Numbered from the stretch's first letter, positions 9,212 to 17,458 are shown. The stretch: 43,853 nucleotides of DNA from Saccharopolyspora indica (GCF_027853965.1 NZ_JAQGLB010000038.1:1-43853); one strand, 5' to 3'. Notes: generated by a model not told the origin, from the sequence alone. Translations and numbers: made by a program.

Positions 9212-9724
9212 TCAGGCCGCGAGCGGCTGCGCGGAGACCGATTCGCGGAGCGTGCGCATGGCGTTGTGCAGGCGGCTCTTCACCGTGCCCGGCGGGACGC
9301 CGAGGACCTTGGCCGCCGAAGCCGCCGTGCGGTCGGCGTAGTAGACCTCCAGCACGGTGTCGCGGTGCGCGGGGGAGAGGGTTTCGAGCATCGCGCGGAC
9401 GACGATCCTCGTCTCGACCTGGTCGTTGGCGCTGGGCGCCACCGCCGCGTACTCCAGGTCCTGCTCGGGCAGGCCGACCTCGGTCGGCCGGGCGCGGCGG
9501 CTGCGGTGCTGGTCGATGGCGATGTTGTGCGCGACCCGCAGCAGCCAGCCGCGGACCGAGCCCAGGTTCTCGGTGAGCCGGTCCAGGTTGCGCCAGGCCC
9601 GCACCCAGGTCTCCTGCACGACGTCCTCGGCGGCGAACCGATCGCCGTTGGTCAGACGTGTGACATATGCGTGCAGAGCATCGCCGTGGGCCCGCATCAC
9701 GTCTTCGAGCTGAACACTGGGCAT
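9212..9724 (-). CDS. ECF-subfamily RNA polymerase sigma factor
   Basis: 170 residues from an ATG at 9724, a typical ECF length. Region 2 is clear (FAAEDVVQETWVRAWRNLD for 2.1-2.2, then GWLLRVAHNIAIDQHRSRR for 2.3-2.4). Region 4 carries the helix-turn-helix SAAKVLGVPPGTVKSRLHNA. The linker is short and there is no SnoaL-like C-terminal extension. It redirects RNA polymerase to an extracytoplasmic-stress type promoter set that cannot be read here. It is closest in look to the SigL/SigM-like actinobacterial groups, but I would not assign a letter. No zinc-finger anti-sigma factor is adjacent, which is unusual. The upstream neighbour on the same strand is a membrane-spanning Hsp70-family protein whose outer domain might provide the input; that link is speculative. 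Confidence 0.92.
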   Translation of the reverse strand: MPSVQLEDVMRAHGDALHAYVTRLTNGDRFAAEDVVQETWVRAWRNLDRLTENLGSVRGWLLRVAHNIAIDQHRSRRARPTEVGLPEQDLEYAAVAPSANDQVETRIVVRAMLETLSPAHRDTVLEVYYADRTAASAAKVLGVPPGTVKSRLHNAMRTLRESVSAQPLAA

Positions 9725-9813
9725 TGCCGCTCCCGCCGTATCGCCTGCTGACTACGACAGCAAGCGTCGCGGCCCGGAGCGGAACCGTCGCTGGGTTTGT
9801 CCCTCCAGCTCAA

Positions 9814-9848
9814 GGGGTTATCCCGCCTTCTCAGGTAGGGATAACCCC
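9814..9848 (-). terminator. Hairpin terminator after the Hsp70-family gene
   Basis: A perfect 11-bp stem (GGGGTTATCCC at 9814-9824 pairing with GGGATAACCCC at 9838-9848) with a 13-base loop lies 8 bases beyond the Hsp70-family stop codon and 90 bases before the sigma factor start. It would separate the two minus-strand genes. The GGGATAACCCC arm could also be a protein site in the sigma promoter region. Confidence 0.6.
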
Positions 9849-9855
9849 CCGTGCA

Positions 9856-11682
9856 CTACGACAACGCGGAGCAGGGCGTGGCTTCGGGGCTGGTGGCCGC
9901 GCCCGCTACCCAGGTGATGTTGCGGAAGGTCGCGTCGAACGGGCCCTGGGCGAAGACCAGGAACGCGGTGTTGACCCGCTTCGGGTCCAGGCCCTTCTCG
10001 GTGAAGCAGCGCAGCGGGATGGTGACCTTCGCCTGCTGGCCGACGGGCAGGCCGCGGAAGAGCCCGGTGGCGTCCAGCTCGGCTCCGCACGGGTAGCCGC
10101 AGTGCGTGGCGACCGACGCCGAACCGCTCAGCGGCTGGTTCACCACCACGTCGAACACCAGCGCTCCGTCGTTGTCGGCGTAGGACGACAGGTCCCGGGT
10201 GTTGTTGCCGGTCTGCAGGTAGACCTGGGCCTCCTCGGCGCTCTTCCACTGCACCTGCAACCCGTTTCCGGTGGTCGCGGAGATCCCGGCGTGGCCGGCG
10301 CTGTGCCCGATCACCTCGGTGCCGTCCCACTTCTCCTGCGAGGCGATGAAGGCCCGGTAGGGCCCGGTGGTGTCGTCGTCGAACACCAGCAGCGGATCGG
10401 GCACCCGGGCGCCCTGCACCGCGCTGGCGTCCGAAGTGGACGATTCCGGTGCCGGGGCCCTGGTGCTCGCCGCGGTGTTGACGTCGGGCCCGTTGCTGAC
10501 GAGCAGGACGCCGCCGACCACCGCGGCGACCACCGCAGCCGCGGCGGCGGGCACCAGCCAGCGGCGGCGCTTCGGCGCGCTGCGCGCGGGCTCGGCGGCC
10601 TGCGCCGGTCGCGGCGCCGGAGCGGTGAGCGCGCGGGTCCCGATCGTCGCCGCGCCGAGGGCGACGGTGAACTTCGGGTGGTGCGCCATCCGCACCGGCT
10701 TGTCGAACTGCTCGAAGACCAGCTGCGTGACCAGCGGAACTCGCGAGGAACCACCGGCGAGCAGCACCGCGGACAGGTCGTCGCCCCGCAGCCCGGCCGA
10801 GGCCACCGTGCGGCGCAGCGCGTCGACGGCGACCTCCACCGACGGCCGGATCGCGGCGTTGAACTCCTGGCGCGTGATCGTCAGCTCGCGCGGTCCCGAC
10901 GGCAGCGCGACGTTGAGCGCCACGTCCGGCTCGGTGGACAGGTCGATCTTGGCGCGCACGCACTGCGCGCGGATCTGCGCGAGCGCGGCGGCAGCCGCCG
11001 GATCGGCCGGGTCGAGCCTGCTGATCGCCCCGTCGAGGCGTTCGTCGAAGTGGGCCAGCAGCGCGTCGTCGAAGTCCATGCCGCCGAGGTGCTCGACGCC
11101 TTCCGGCGTGCCGAGGATCTCCATCCCGTCGCTGCGCATCCGCAGGACGGTGGTGTCCAGCGTGCCGCCGCCGAGGTCGAAGACCGCGACGACCTCGCCC
11201 TCGCCGAGCGCCCGCTCCCGGCTGTAGTGCGTGGCAGCGGCTTCCGGCTCCGTGATCACCTGCACGTTCTCGACACCGGCCAGCCGCGGCACCTCGGCGA
11301 ACTGCTCCCGCCGGTAGGGGCCCCAGATCGCCGGGCAGGTCAGCACGATCGACGCGGGCGGCCCGCCCATGTGCGCGCGGACCTGGTCGAGGACGGCGCG
11401 CAGCTGCGCGGCCATCAGCGCGCTCGGCGAGTAGGTGGCGCCACCGAGCACCAGGGGCGTCGGGTCGCCGAGCCTGCGCTTGAACCCGCGGCCGAGCCGC
11501 GCCGGATCACCGTCGGCCGCTGCTGCGGCGGCGCCGGTCAGCAGAGTTCCGTCCGGCGCGTGGTAGGCCAGAGACGGGACGACGATATCCCGGGACAACG
11601 GCACCATCCTCGTTCCCGCCGCATCGCCGACGGCGGCGGATGTGAACGTTGTGCCGAGGTCGATCCCCATCGCGTACGACAC
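9856..11682 (-). CDS. Membrane-anchored Hsp70-family protein with extracytoplasmic ExoP_C-like domain
   Basis: The GTG at 11682, right behind AGGAGG, gives 608 residues. Residues 1-360 are an Hsp70/actin-fold ATPase: MGIDLGTTFTS (phosphate 1), VAVFDLGGGTLDTTVL (phosphate 2) and VLLAGGSSRVPLV (adenosine loop). No DnaK substrate-binding domain follows. Instead there is an Arg/Lys stop-transfer stretch (APKRRRW) and one membrane helix (LVPAAAAAVVAAVVGGVLLV, about residues 400-420), then an Ala/Ser/Thr linker. The C-terminal ~160 residues match the style of the ExoP C-terminal galactose-binding-like domain of GH3 glucanases: GALVFDVVV, CGYPCGAELD, IPLRCFTEKGLD, and FRNITWVAG at the end. The predicted topology is ATPase inside, beta-sandwich outside. 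It sits divergent to a kinase/response-regulator set, so a sensing or cell-wall-linked role is plausible but unproven. Confidence 0.85.
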   Translation of the reverse strand: MSYAMGIDLGTTFTSAAVGDAAGTRMVPLSRDIVVPSLAYHAPDGTLLTGAAAAAADGDPARLGRGFKRRLGDPTPLVLGGATYSPSALMAAQLRAVLDQVRAHMGGPPASIVLTCPAIWGPYRREQFAEVPRLAGVENVQVITEPEAAATHYSRERALGEGEVVAVFDLGGGTLDTTVLRMRSDGMEILGTPEGVEHLGGMDFDDALLAHFDERLDGAISRLDPADPAAAAALAQIRAQCVRAKIDLSTEPDVALNVALPSGPRELTITRQEFNAAIRPSVEVAVDALRRTVASAGLRGDDLSAVLLAGGSSRVPLVTQLVFEQFDKPVRMAHHPKFTVALGAATIGTRALTAPAPRPAQAAEPARSAPKRRRWLVPAAAAAVVAAVVGGVLLVSNGPDVNTAASTRAPAPESSTSDASAVQGARVPDPLLVFDDDTTGPYRAFIASQEKWDGTEVIGHSAGHAGISATTGNGLQVQWKSAEEAQVYLQTGNNTRDLSSYADNDGALVFDVVVNQPLSGSASVATHCGYPCGAELDATGLFRGLPVGQQAKVTIPLRCFTEKGLDPKRVNTAFLVFAQGPFDATFRNITWVAGAATSPEATPCSALS

Positions 11683-11852
11683 GCCACCTCCTGTGAACCC
11701 CGTGCTGCCGTCCGACCGAACCGCAGGCCTGGACGATCGTCCCCCAATGTAGGCCGCGCCCGGTCGCCGCGGGTTGATCGTGCGAGGCGACTTGATTGCG
11801 GTTCGGGACACGACGGTGGGGATATCCCTACCGTTGCGGAGGGGCCGCACCC
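11683..11852. promoter_or_regulatory. Divergent promoter region, Hsp70-family gene and kinase operon
   Basis: This 170-bp gap must carry promoters for both directions. It contains a 10-bp perfect palindrome GGGATATCCC at 11818-11827 close to the kinase start and a GGAGG at 11838-11842 that suits the TTG at 11853. No convincing -35/-10 pair was picked by eye. Confidence 0.4.
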
Positions 11853-12437
11853 TTGTCAAAGGCCGGCCTCGCGACGACGCTGGCAACGGTGCACCGCCTG
11901 GTTCGTTGGTTCCGCTGGTCCGCGGCAGCGCTGCCGACGCCGATCCGGCCACCCGGCCGCACCAACGTCCGCCAGCGCTACCAGCTGGAGCGCCTGCTGC
12001 ACGACGGCGCGGTGGCCGAGATCTCCGCGCTGGCGCTGGAACTCGGCATGATCTCCGACACAACCCGCGATGCGGAAGCCGCCGCACGGGTGGCGGCGGC
12101 CCAGAACCGGGTCACCGGGATCCTGGACGACCTGCGCCGCGTCGAGGCGATGATCTACCCGCCGGTGCTGGCCGGCGCGGGCCTGGGACCGGGGCTGCGG
12201 GCGGTCGCCGAGCGGCTCGACCTGCGGCTGCTGCTCGACCTGCCGCGGACCGCGCTCGGCGGGCAGGCGCGGGCGCGGATCGGTCTGCTGATCGCCGATC
12301 ACCTCCACACGTTGCGGCCCGGTAGCGTAGTGGGCGTGCGGGTGCGGGGACGTCGGATCGTTCGGGTGAGCATCACCGATCAACAGCCGGGCGGGTCGGC
12401 CCGCCGGGCCCACCGGGCGGTGCTGCGGTGCGAGTAG
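11853..12437 (+). CDS. Reduced NarL-family histidine kinase-like protein
   Basis: The start is uncertain: the TTG at 11853 has a GGAGG about 10 bases upstream and gives 194 residues; a GTG at 11889 is the alternative. The segment QLERLLHDGAVAEISALALELG matches the HisKA_3 dimerisation/phosphoacceptor helix, including the conserved His. The ATP-binding lobe is poor: GLLIADHLHTL takes the place of the N-box and no G-box glycines are visible before the protein ends. There is no membrane helix. It overlaps the response regulator gene by 10 bp (12428-12437), so the two are made together. It may act as a phosphotransfer or scaffolding partner rather than an autonomous kinase; this is inferred from the missing motifs. 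Confidence 0.65.
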   Translation: MSKAGLATTLATVHRLVRWFRWSAAALPTPIRPPGRTNVRQRYQLERLLHDGAVAEISALALELGMISDTTRDAEAAARVAAAQNRVTGILDDLRRVEAMIYPPVLAGAGLGPGLRAVAERLDLRLLLDLPRTALGGQARARIGLLIADHLHTLRPGSVVGVRVRGRRIVRVSITDQQPGGSARRAHRAVLRCE

Positions 12438-13102
12438 CGATCGCCGAGGACGGCGCCCTGTTCCGGGAGGGCCTGGTGCTGCTGCTGCAGGCCGCCGGGC
12501 ACGAGGTCGTGGGCTGCTTCGAGGACGGGGACGCGCTGGTCGCCGCGGTGGCCACCGATCCGGTCGACGTCGCGATCCTGGACATCCGGATGCCGCCGGG
12601 CCCCACCGGCGGGCTCGTCGCGGCCGAGCGCGTGCGCGCGCTGCACCCGGACGTCGGGTTGCTGCTGCTGTCGCACTACGCCGAGACGCACTACCTGATG
12701 CGGGTGCTGGAGATCGGCGCGGACCGGATCGGCTACCGGCTCAAGGAGCGCGTGGCCGGGGTGAAGGTGCTCGGCGACACGCTGGACCGGATCGCCGCGG
12801 GCGAGATCGTCATCGAACCGGTGCTGGCCCGCCGGCTGGTGCAGGGCGGCGCGGCCCAGACCGACAGCGCGATCAGCAAGCTCAGCGAGCGGGAGACCGA
12901 CGTGCTGCGGCTGATGGCGGAGGGGCGCGCGAACAACGCGATCGCCCAGGAGCTCTACATCTCGGCGAAGGCCGTGGAGAAGAACATCGCGGCGATCTTC
13001 ACCAAGCTCGGCCTGCCCGGCGACGCGACGGTGCACCACCGCCGCGTGCTCGCCGTGCTCGCGTACCTGCAGGCCCAGCGGATCGACGGGTCGATGCGTT
13101 GA
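12428..13102 (+). CDS. LuxR/NarL-family response regulator
   Basis: 224 residues from the GTG at 12428. The receiver domain has the acidic pair at residues 7-8 (IAED) and the phosphoacceptor Asp at about residue 52 in VAILDIRMPPGP. The C-terminal GerE helix-turn-helix reads LSERETDVLRLMAEGRANN followed by IAQELYISAKAVEKNIAAIF. It should bind DNA as a dimer after phosphorylation by a NarL-type kinase. The partner could be the reduced kinase just upstream, the large kinase-like protein just downstream, or the complete kinase at 14889-15842. It overlaps both flanking genes (10 bp and 4 bp), which marks a tight three-gene operon. Targets cannot be read from this sequence; the divergent Hsp70-family promoter is an obvious candidate. 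Confidence 0.92.
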   Translation: MRVAIAEDGALFREGLVLLLQAAGHEVVGCFEDGDALVAAVATDPVDVAILDIRMPPGPTGGLVAAERVRALHPDVGLLLLSHYAETHYLMRVLEIGADRIGYRLKERVAGVKVLGDTLDRIAAGEIVIEPVLARRLVQGGAAQTDSAISKLSERETDVLRLMAEGRANNAIAQELYISAKAVEKNIAAIFTKLGLPGDATVHHRRVLAVLAYLQAQRIDGSMR

Positions 13103-14892
13103 GCGGTGGGCTGGTCCGGCGCTGGCTGTCCACTTCGGGCCGCCCGCCGCACGAGATCGCCGCCGCCGAACCGCCCGAGCGCCTGGCCGCGGCCCTCGTC
13201 CGCAACCTCGCGGAATGCACCGGCGGGAAGACCGCCTACGCGGTGCCGACCGAGCGGAGCCACGTCGTCGTCGAGTCCTGGCCGCCGGGCCTGTCCGGCG
13301 TCGCCGACGCGGTCGGCGCGGAGCAGGTCGGTTCGACGGGCGGTGCGCTCTTCGTCATCGCCCCGGGCAAGTGGGACGACGCGGCGCGCGCCCTGCTCCG
13401 CGACACCGCGGCCTGGCTCGACGTGGCGGTCCAGCTGGCGCGCCTGCACGTCGACCACGCCGCAGCCGACCAGCGCGCCCGCCGGCTGAACGCGGAGCTG
13501 AACAGCGCCCGCGCGCGGCTGGCGCGGGTCCGGGACCTGGAGCGGCACCGGCTGGTCCAGGCGATCACCGCGACGACCCTGCGCGATCTCGGCGAGGTGC
13601 GGAAGTCGTTGCGCGCGGTCACCGAAGAGGGCACCGAACGCGCCGCGGCCGTGCTGGAGGACCTCATCGACGACTTCCGGTCGGTGGTGCGCGGGGTGTT
13701 CCCGGCGATGCTGCCCGACCGCGGCCCGCGCGCGGCGCTGGAGGAGCTGGCGGCGACGCTGCCGCGCGCGGTCAGCTTCGAGGGCGATCTCGGCCGCCGG
13801 GCGGGCTGGCAGCTGGAGTCGGGCTTCTACCACGCGGTCGCGGCGGCGCTGAACCTGTTGGCGGGCAAGGCATCCGCGCACCCGCTGACGGTGACCTTCG
13901 GCCGCGACGACGCGCTGCGCGCCAGGATCCACGCGCCGGGCGCGCCCGCCGAAGCGGAACTGCGCTACGCGCTCGGCCAGGACGTCGAGCGGCTCGCGGT
14001 GCTGGGCGGAGGCATGGAGTGCGTGGTCGTCGACGGCGCGGCGGTCATCACCGTCCGGCTCGCGGAGCGCGTCGAGCTGGCCCCGCCCGCCGTCGACCCG
14101 GCCGAGCTGGAGCGCAGCGCCGTCTACCGCAAGGTGCGAGAACTGGTGCGCCAGGGGCAGGCCGCCGTCGGCGGAGCGCCGGGGAGAGCGGAGTGGGACG
14201 CCGTCGCGGAGCGGCTGACCATGCCACCGCGCCTCGCCGTGGTGGGCCCCGGCGGGGACATCAAGGGCGGCGCGCTCGCCTCGATCATCGTCTTCGACAC
14301 CCCGGCGGACCGGGAGCTGGCGGAGGAGCTCCGCGCCGACGACGACCCGCGCGGTGGCGTGGACGGCGTCCTGTGCCGGGTCCCGGCCGCACCGGAGTTC
14401 CGCGAAGCGCTGCTGACCGGGCGAAACCGCGTGGTCCTGGCGGAATCCGGTTCGGTCGGGTCGCTGGCGGCGAGGCTCGCCGCGCACGGCCCGGTCATCG
14501 CGGCGCGCCGGGCGGTGGTGGCGATGCGCGAGCTGGTCCGCGGCCTGCCCGCCGGTCACCAGCTGCGCTGGGCGGTCGAGCGGGTGGGCGCCGACGCCCA
14601 CGAGTTCGCCGAGCTGGACCTCCTCGACGACCTCGAAAGAGGCGGTGTCCTGCGCGTTGCGGCCACCGCGGCGGCCCGGCTGCTCGGCGCCGACGGGATC
14701 GACCCGCGCACCAGGCTGGGCCTGCCGCCCAGCGCGACCGACGAGGAAGTGCTGACCGCGGCCCGAGCAGCGGTGACCCGCTGGCGCGCGCACGCCGAGC
14801 ACCCGGCGAACGGCAGCCGCGACCGAGCGGCCTGCGAGGTGCTGGTGCGCACCGCGGAAGGCCTGCTCGCCCCGAAGGGCACGGCCTGCTAG
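13099..14892 (+). CDS. Large degenerate histidine kinase-like protein with unknown C-terminal half
   Basis: The TTG at 13099 overlaps the response regulator stop (TTGA), giving 597 residues. The first ~110 residues are GAF-like in size with no clear motif. A coiled region (ARRLNAELNSARARLARV) leads to DLERHRLVQAITATTLRDL, which sits where a HisKA_3 helix would be but lacks the LHDG motif. Next comes an HATPase-like lobe (FYHAVAAALNLLAGKASAH, then RLAVLGGGMECVVVDG) without clear G boxes. The last ~280 residues are helical. They contain LAVVGPGGDIKGGALASIIVFD, reminiscent of a P-loop GTPase edge but without GKS/T, and end in LGLPPSATDEEVLTAARAAV, which resembles the start of a J domain but has no HPD. 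It is probably a pseudo-kinase regulator. Its stop overlaps the convergent kinase gene by CTAG. Confidence 0.6.
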   Translation: MSGGLVRRWLSTSGRPPHEIAAAEPPERLAAALVRNLAECTGGKTAYAVPTERSHVVVESWPPGLSGVADAVGAEQVGSTGGALFVIAPGKWDDAARALLRDTAAWLDVAVQLARLHVDHAAADQRARRLNAELNSARARLARVRDLERHRLVQAITATTLRDLGEVRKSLRAVTEEGTERAAAVLEDLIDDFRSVVRGVFPAMLPDRGPRAALEELAATLPRAVSFEGDLGRRAGWQLESGFYHAVAAALNLLAGKASAHPLTVTFGRDDALRARIHAPGAPAEAELRYALGQDVERLAVLGGGMECVVVDGAAVITVRLAERVELAPPAVDPAELERSAVYRKVRELVRQGQAAVGGAPGRAEWDAVAERLTMPPRLAVVGPGGDIKGGALASIIVFDTPADRELAEELRADDDPRGGVDGVLCRVPAAPEFREALLTGRNRVVLAESGSVGSLAARLAAHGPVIAARRAVVAMRELVRGLPAGHQLRWAVERVGADAHEFAELDLLDDLERGGVLRVAATAAARLLGADGIDPRTRLGLPPSATDEEVLTAARAAVTRWRAHAEHPANGSRDRAACEVLVRTAEGLLAPKGTAC

Positions 14893-15842
14893 ACGGGCAC
14901 GACGCCGCTGACGGTGGTGCCCGCGCCGGGCGCGGAGCGAACCTCCACGACCCCGCCGACCGACGCGGCCCGCGCGGTGAGGTTGGGCAGGCCGGTGCTC
15001 GCCGCGAAACCCGGTCCGTCATCGGAGACGGCGAAGGCCAAACCCTCGTAGCTGTCCCACGCGGTGACGGTGACCCGCGCCCCCGCGGCGTGCTTGCGAG
15101 CGTTGTTCACGGCTTCGAGCACGACGTAGTAGACGGCCGACTCGACCGGCGTCGGGTAGCGGCGCCGCAAGCCATCGAGATCGAGCGAGACGACGCCGTG
15201 CCGGGCCAGCTCGGTGCGCAGCGCAGCGGCGAGCCCGTCGGCGGCGAGCACATCGGGCAGGATCCCGGCGGCGGTCTCGACGAGCACCCGCTCGGCGTCG
15301 TCGAGCTGACCCATCAGCTTCGCGACGTGCTCCTGGCCCTGCCCGGTGCTGAGCGCGTGCTCGGCGAGCGCCAGCGACATCCGCAGCGCCACCAGCTGGT
15401 GCTGAGCGCCGTCGTGCAGATCGCGCTCCAGCCCGCGCCGCTCGGCCTCCATCTCGGCGGCGGCCCGCCACCGGTCGTCGACCAGCGCCCGCGCAGCCGA
15501 ATCCCCGGCCCGCCGCGCGTGATCGGTCTCCCGGGCCAACCGGATCATCGCGACGGGAGCCCCGAGCACCGCGGCAACGGACGCGACCGGCCCAACGCTC
15601 TCGGGAGCCGCGGCGAGCACCCCGCACACCGAGCCGCCGTAGGAGATGTCCTGCTCGACCCAGGAATCGCCAGCGCGCCACTGGAACCGCTGCCCCCCGA
15701 TGACGAGAGCGCACCCGGAAGCCCCCAGGGCGGAGCCGACGACCTGGGCGAGCGCAACGGGATCGAGAACCCGCCCACCTCGACCGAGGTGGGCGGTGAT
15801 GGCCTCGGCGGCACGCCGCTCCCGCATCCGCACCCCGAGCAC
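14889..15842 (-). CDS. NarL-family sensor histidine kinase (soluble)
   Basis: 317 residues from the GTG at 15842. A GAF-like N-terminal domain (about residues 20-110) precedes a helix and the full HisKA_3 motif AERRGLERDLHDGAQHQLVAL with the phosphoacceptor His near residue 142. The ATP-binding lobe is intact: VVLEAVNNARKHA (N box), VSDDGPGF (G1) and AGTTVSGVVPV at the end (G2). There are no membrane helices, so it should sense a cytoplasmic signal. No response regulator is adjacent on its own strand. The nearest is the LuxR-type regulator 1.8 kb away on the other strand, and because that regulator's own neighbours look catalytically incomplete, this kinase may be its real phosphodonor (inference). 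It converges on the neighbouring gene with a shared CTAG. Confidence 0.88.
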   Translation of the reverse strand: MLGVRMRERRAAEAITAHLGRGGRVLDPVALAQVVGSALGASGCALVIGGQRFQWRAGDSWVEQDISYGGSVCGVLAAAPESVGPVASVAAVLGAPVAMIRLARETDHARRAGDSAARALVDDRWRAAAEMEAERRGLERDLHDGAQHQLVALRMSLALAEHALSTGQGQEHVAKLMGQLDDAERVLVETAAGILPDVLAADGLAAALRTELARHGVVSLDLDGLRRRYPTPVESAVYYVVLEAVNNARKHAAGARVTVTAWDSYEGLAFAVSDDGPGFAASTGLPNLTARAASVGGVVEVRSAPGAGTTVSGVVPV

Positions 15843-15876
15843 GTTACCGAACGAGAACGTCCACCCCGCTCCGTGC

Positions 15877-16212
15877 TCAGCGCGCAGCGGTGCCGCCCCG
15901 GGACTCGGCTTCCAGGAGCGCGAGCAGTCCGGGGAACCTCTTCTCGACGTCCGCGCGCCGCAGCCGGATGCCCTTGCGGTTGCCGTAGTCGATCTCGTCG
16001 ATGAGGCCCGCCTCGCGCAGGACCCGGAAGTGGTGGGTCTGGGTCTGCTTCGAGATCGGCAGGTTGAACGAGTTGCAGCCCCGTTCGCCGTCGCTGCGGT
16101 CGGCGGCCAGCTCCGTCATCACCGAACGGCGGTGCTCGTCGGCGAGGGCGCGCAACACCGCACCCAGATCGAGCGCGTCGGCCTCCGGGCCGACCAGGTC
16201 CGTCCCGGCCAC
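15877..16212 (-). CDS. ArsR-family winged-helix transcriptional regulator
   Basis: 111 residues from the ATG at 16212. The compact winged helix is clear: VLRALADEHRRSVMTELA, SKQTQTHHFRVLREAGLI (recognition helix), then the wing DEIDYGNRKGIRLRR. There is no CxC metal-binding pair in the usual alpha-3 position. A lone Cys precedes the recognition helix (RGCNSFNLPISK), so metal sensing is not indicated and a small organic ligand or redox signal is more likely. It is divergent from an FAD-dependent monooxygenase, with two perfect palindromes in the 97-bp gap. The standard model is repression of both genes until the inducer, possibly the monooxygenase substrate, is bound. Confidence 0.9.
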   Translation of the reverse strand: MAGTDLVGPEADALDLGAVLRALADEHRRSVMTELAADRSDGERGCNSFNLPISKQTQTHHFRVLREAGLIDEIDYGNRKGIRLRRADVEKRFPGLLALLEAESRGGTAAR

Positions 16213-16226
16213 GCGGCACCTCCTTC

Positions 16227-16287
16227 AGGTACGACTTGAATCGTACCTCAGCCCGTGCTCTACTGAGGTACGAAATTGATCGTACCT
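16227..16287. promoter_or_regulatory. Two perfect operator palindromes between arsR-type gene and monooxygenase
   Basis: AGGTACGA-N6-TCGTACCT occurs twice, at 16227-16248 and 16266-16287, each with perfect 8-bp arms and a different 6-bp centre (CTTGAA and AATTGA). Their centres are 39 bp apart. The first lies just upstream of the regulator start, the second 22 bp upstream of the monooxygenase ATG. This is the expected arrangement for autoregulation plus control of the divergent gene. Confidence 0.85.
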
Positions 16288-16309
16288 TCGCTCGTGAGAG
16301 GTCCTCGCC

Positions 16310-17452
16310 ATGAAGAAGCCCGAGGTGCTCGTGGTCGGAGCCGGAATCGCGGGGCCCGCGCTCGCGCACTGGCTCTCCCGGAACGGGTACCGGCCGACGG
16401 TCGTCGAACAGGCCCGGCAGCTGCGCTCCGGTGGTAGCGCGATCGTCGTGAAGGGGCCCGCGATCCCGGTCGCCGAGCGCATGGGCGTCCTCCCGCAGCT
16501 CCGCGGGCTCGCCACCCGCAACCGGTCGCTGACCCTGCTCGACCCCGCCGGCAGGCGAATCCTGCAACTCCCGGGCGCCTCCGGCGGGGCGCCGGCGGTC
16601 GAGGTGACCCGGGCCGACCTGTCCGAGGTGCTCCACCGGTCGGCGCGGGACGAGGCCGAGTTCTTGTTCGACGACACGGTCACCGCTCTCGACCAGGACG
16701 GAGGCGGGGTCGACGTCACCTTCCGGCGGTCCGCGCCGCGTCGCTTCGACCTGGTGGTCGGTGCCGACGGGATGCACTCCGCCGTGCGGAGCCTGGTGTT
16801 CGGGCCCGAGCGGCAGTTCGCGAGCGACCTGGGCCTGTACGGCGCGACCGTCCCGCTGGAACCCGACGCCATCGAGGATCCGAGCGAGCTGACGATGCTG
16901 ACCGCGCCGAACCGGATGCTGGTCGTCCATCCCTCGCGGACCACTCCGCTGGCGATCTTCACCTTCCGCGCCGCACGGCCAGCGCCCCACGACCGCAAGA
17001 ACACCGCCCTGCACAAGCAGATCGTGGCCGAGGCCTACGCCGACGTGCGGTGGCGGGCACCGGAACTCGTGGCGGCGTACCTGGAGCACCCGGCTCCGTT
17101 CTTCGACCCGCTGACCACCGTCCGGATGCCCTCGTGGTCCCGCGGGCGGGTCGTGCTGGTCGGGGACGCGGCGGCGGCGACGGCACTGCTGGGCGACGGG
17201 TCCAGCATGGCGATGGCGGGTGCGCACGCCCTCGCGGAAGAGCTGGCCGCCCATCCCGGTGAGCACGCCCGCGCCTTCGCCGCGTACGAGTCGCGGCTCC
17301 GCCGTGAAGTGGGCCCGCGGCAGCGACGCGTCGGTCCGCTCTCCAGGCTCCTGGTGCCCCGCACCCGGCAGGGCCTCGCGGTGCGCAACGCGGTGGCCCG
17401 CGCGGTCGGCCGCACGAACCGGATCGCCTCTCGCGAACCCGTGAACCGGTAG
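16310..17452 (+). CDS. FAD-dependent aromatic-type monooxygenase (TetX/PHBH-like)
   Basis: 380 residues from the ATG at 16310. The N-terminal Rossmann motif VVGAGIAGPALAHWLSRNGY binds FAD, with the acidic end of strand 2 in VVEQA. The second FAD motif, LVVGADGMHSAVR, is the DG motif of class A flavoprotein hydroxylases, and VVLVGDAAAATALLGDG is the GD motif that contacts the ribityl chain. There is no signal peptide or membrane helix. The family hydroxylates aromatic or polyketide-like substrates with NAD(P)H, and TetX-type members inactivate antibiotics. The exact substrate cannot be read here. Control by the divergent ArsR-type regulator through the two shared palindromes suggests an inducible detoxification or catabolic step. 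A tRNA gene converges 6 bp after the stop. Confidence 0.9.
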   Translation: MKKPEVLVVGAGIAGPALAHWLSRNGYRPTVVEQARQLRSGGSAIVVKGPAIPVAERMGVLPQLRGLATRNRSLTLLDPAGRRILQLPGASGGAPAVEVTRADLSEVLHRSARDEAEFLFDDTVTALDQDGGGVDVTFRRSAPRRFDLVVGADGMHSAVRSLVFGPERQFASDLGLYGATVPLEPDAIEDPSELTMLTAPNRMLVVHPSRTTPLAIFTFRAARPAPHDRKNTALHKQIVAEAYADVRWRAPELVAAYLEHPAPFFDPLTTVRMPSWSRGRVVLVGDAAAATALLGDGSSMAMAGAHALAEELAAHPGEHARAFAAYESRLRREVGPRQRRVGPLSRLLVPRTRQGLAVRNAVARAVGRTNRIASREPVNR

Positions 17453-17458
17453 ACCGGG

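Noticed and set aside
11853..13102. Frameshift splitting one kinase gene into two
   Set aside because: The short kinase overlaps the response regulator gene and each product has its own complete domain; nothing indicates a broken single gene.
14889..14892. CTAG shared by convergent stop codons (also at 42889-42892) as a regulatory signal
   Set aside because: CTAG naturally gives TAG on both strands; two cases are unremarkable tail-to-tail overlaps.
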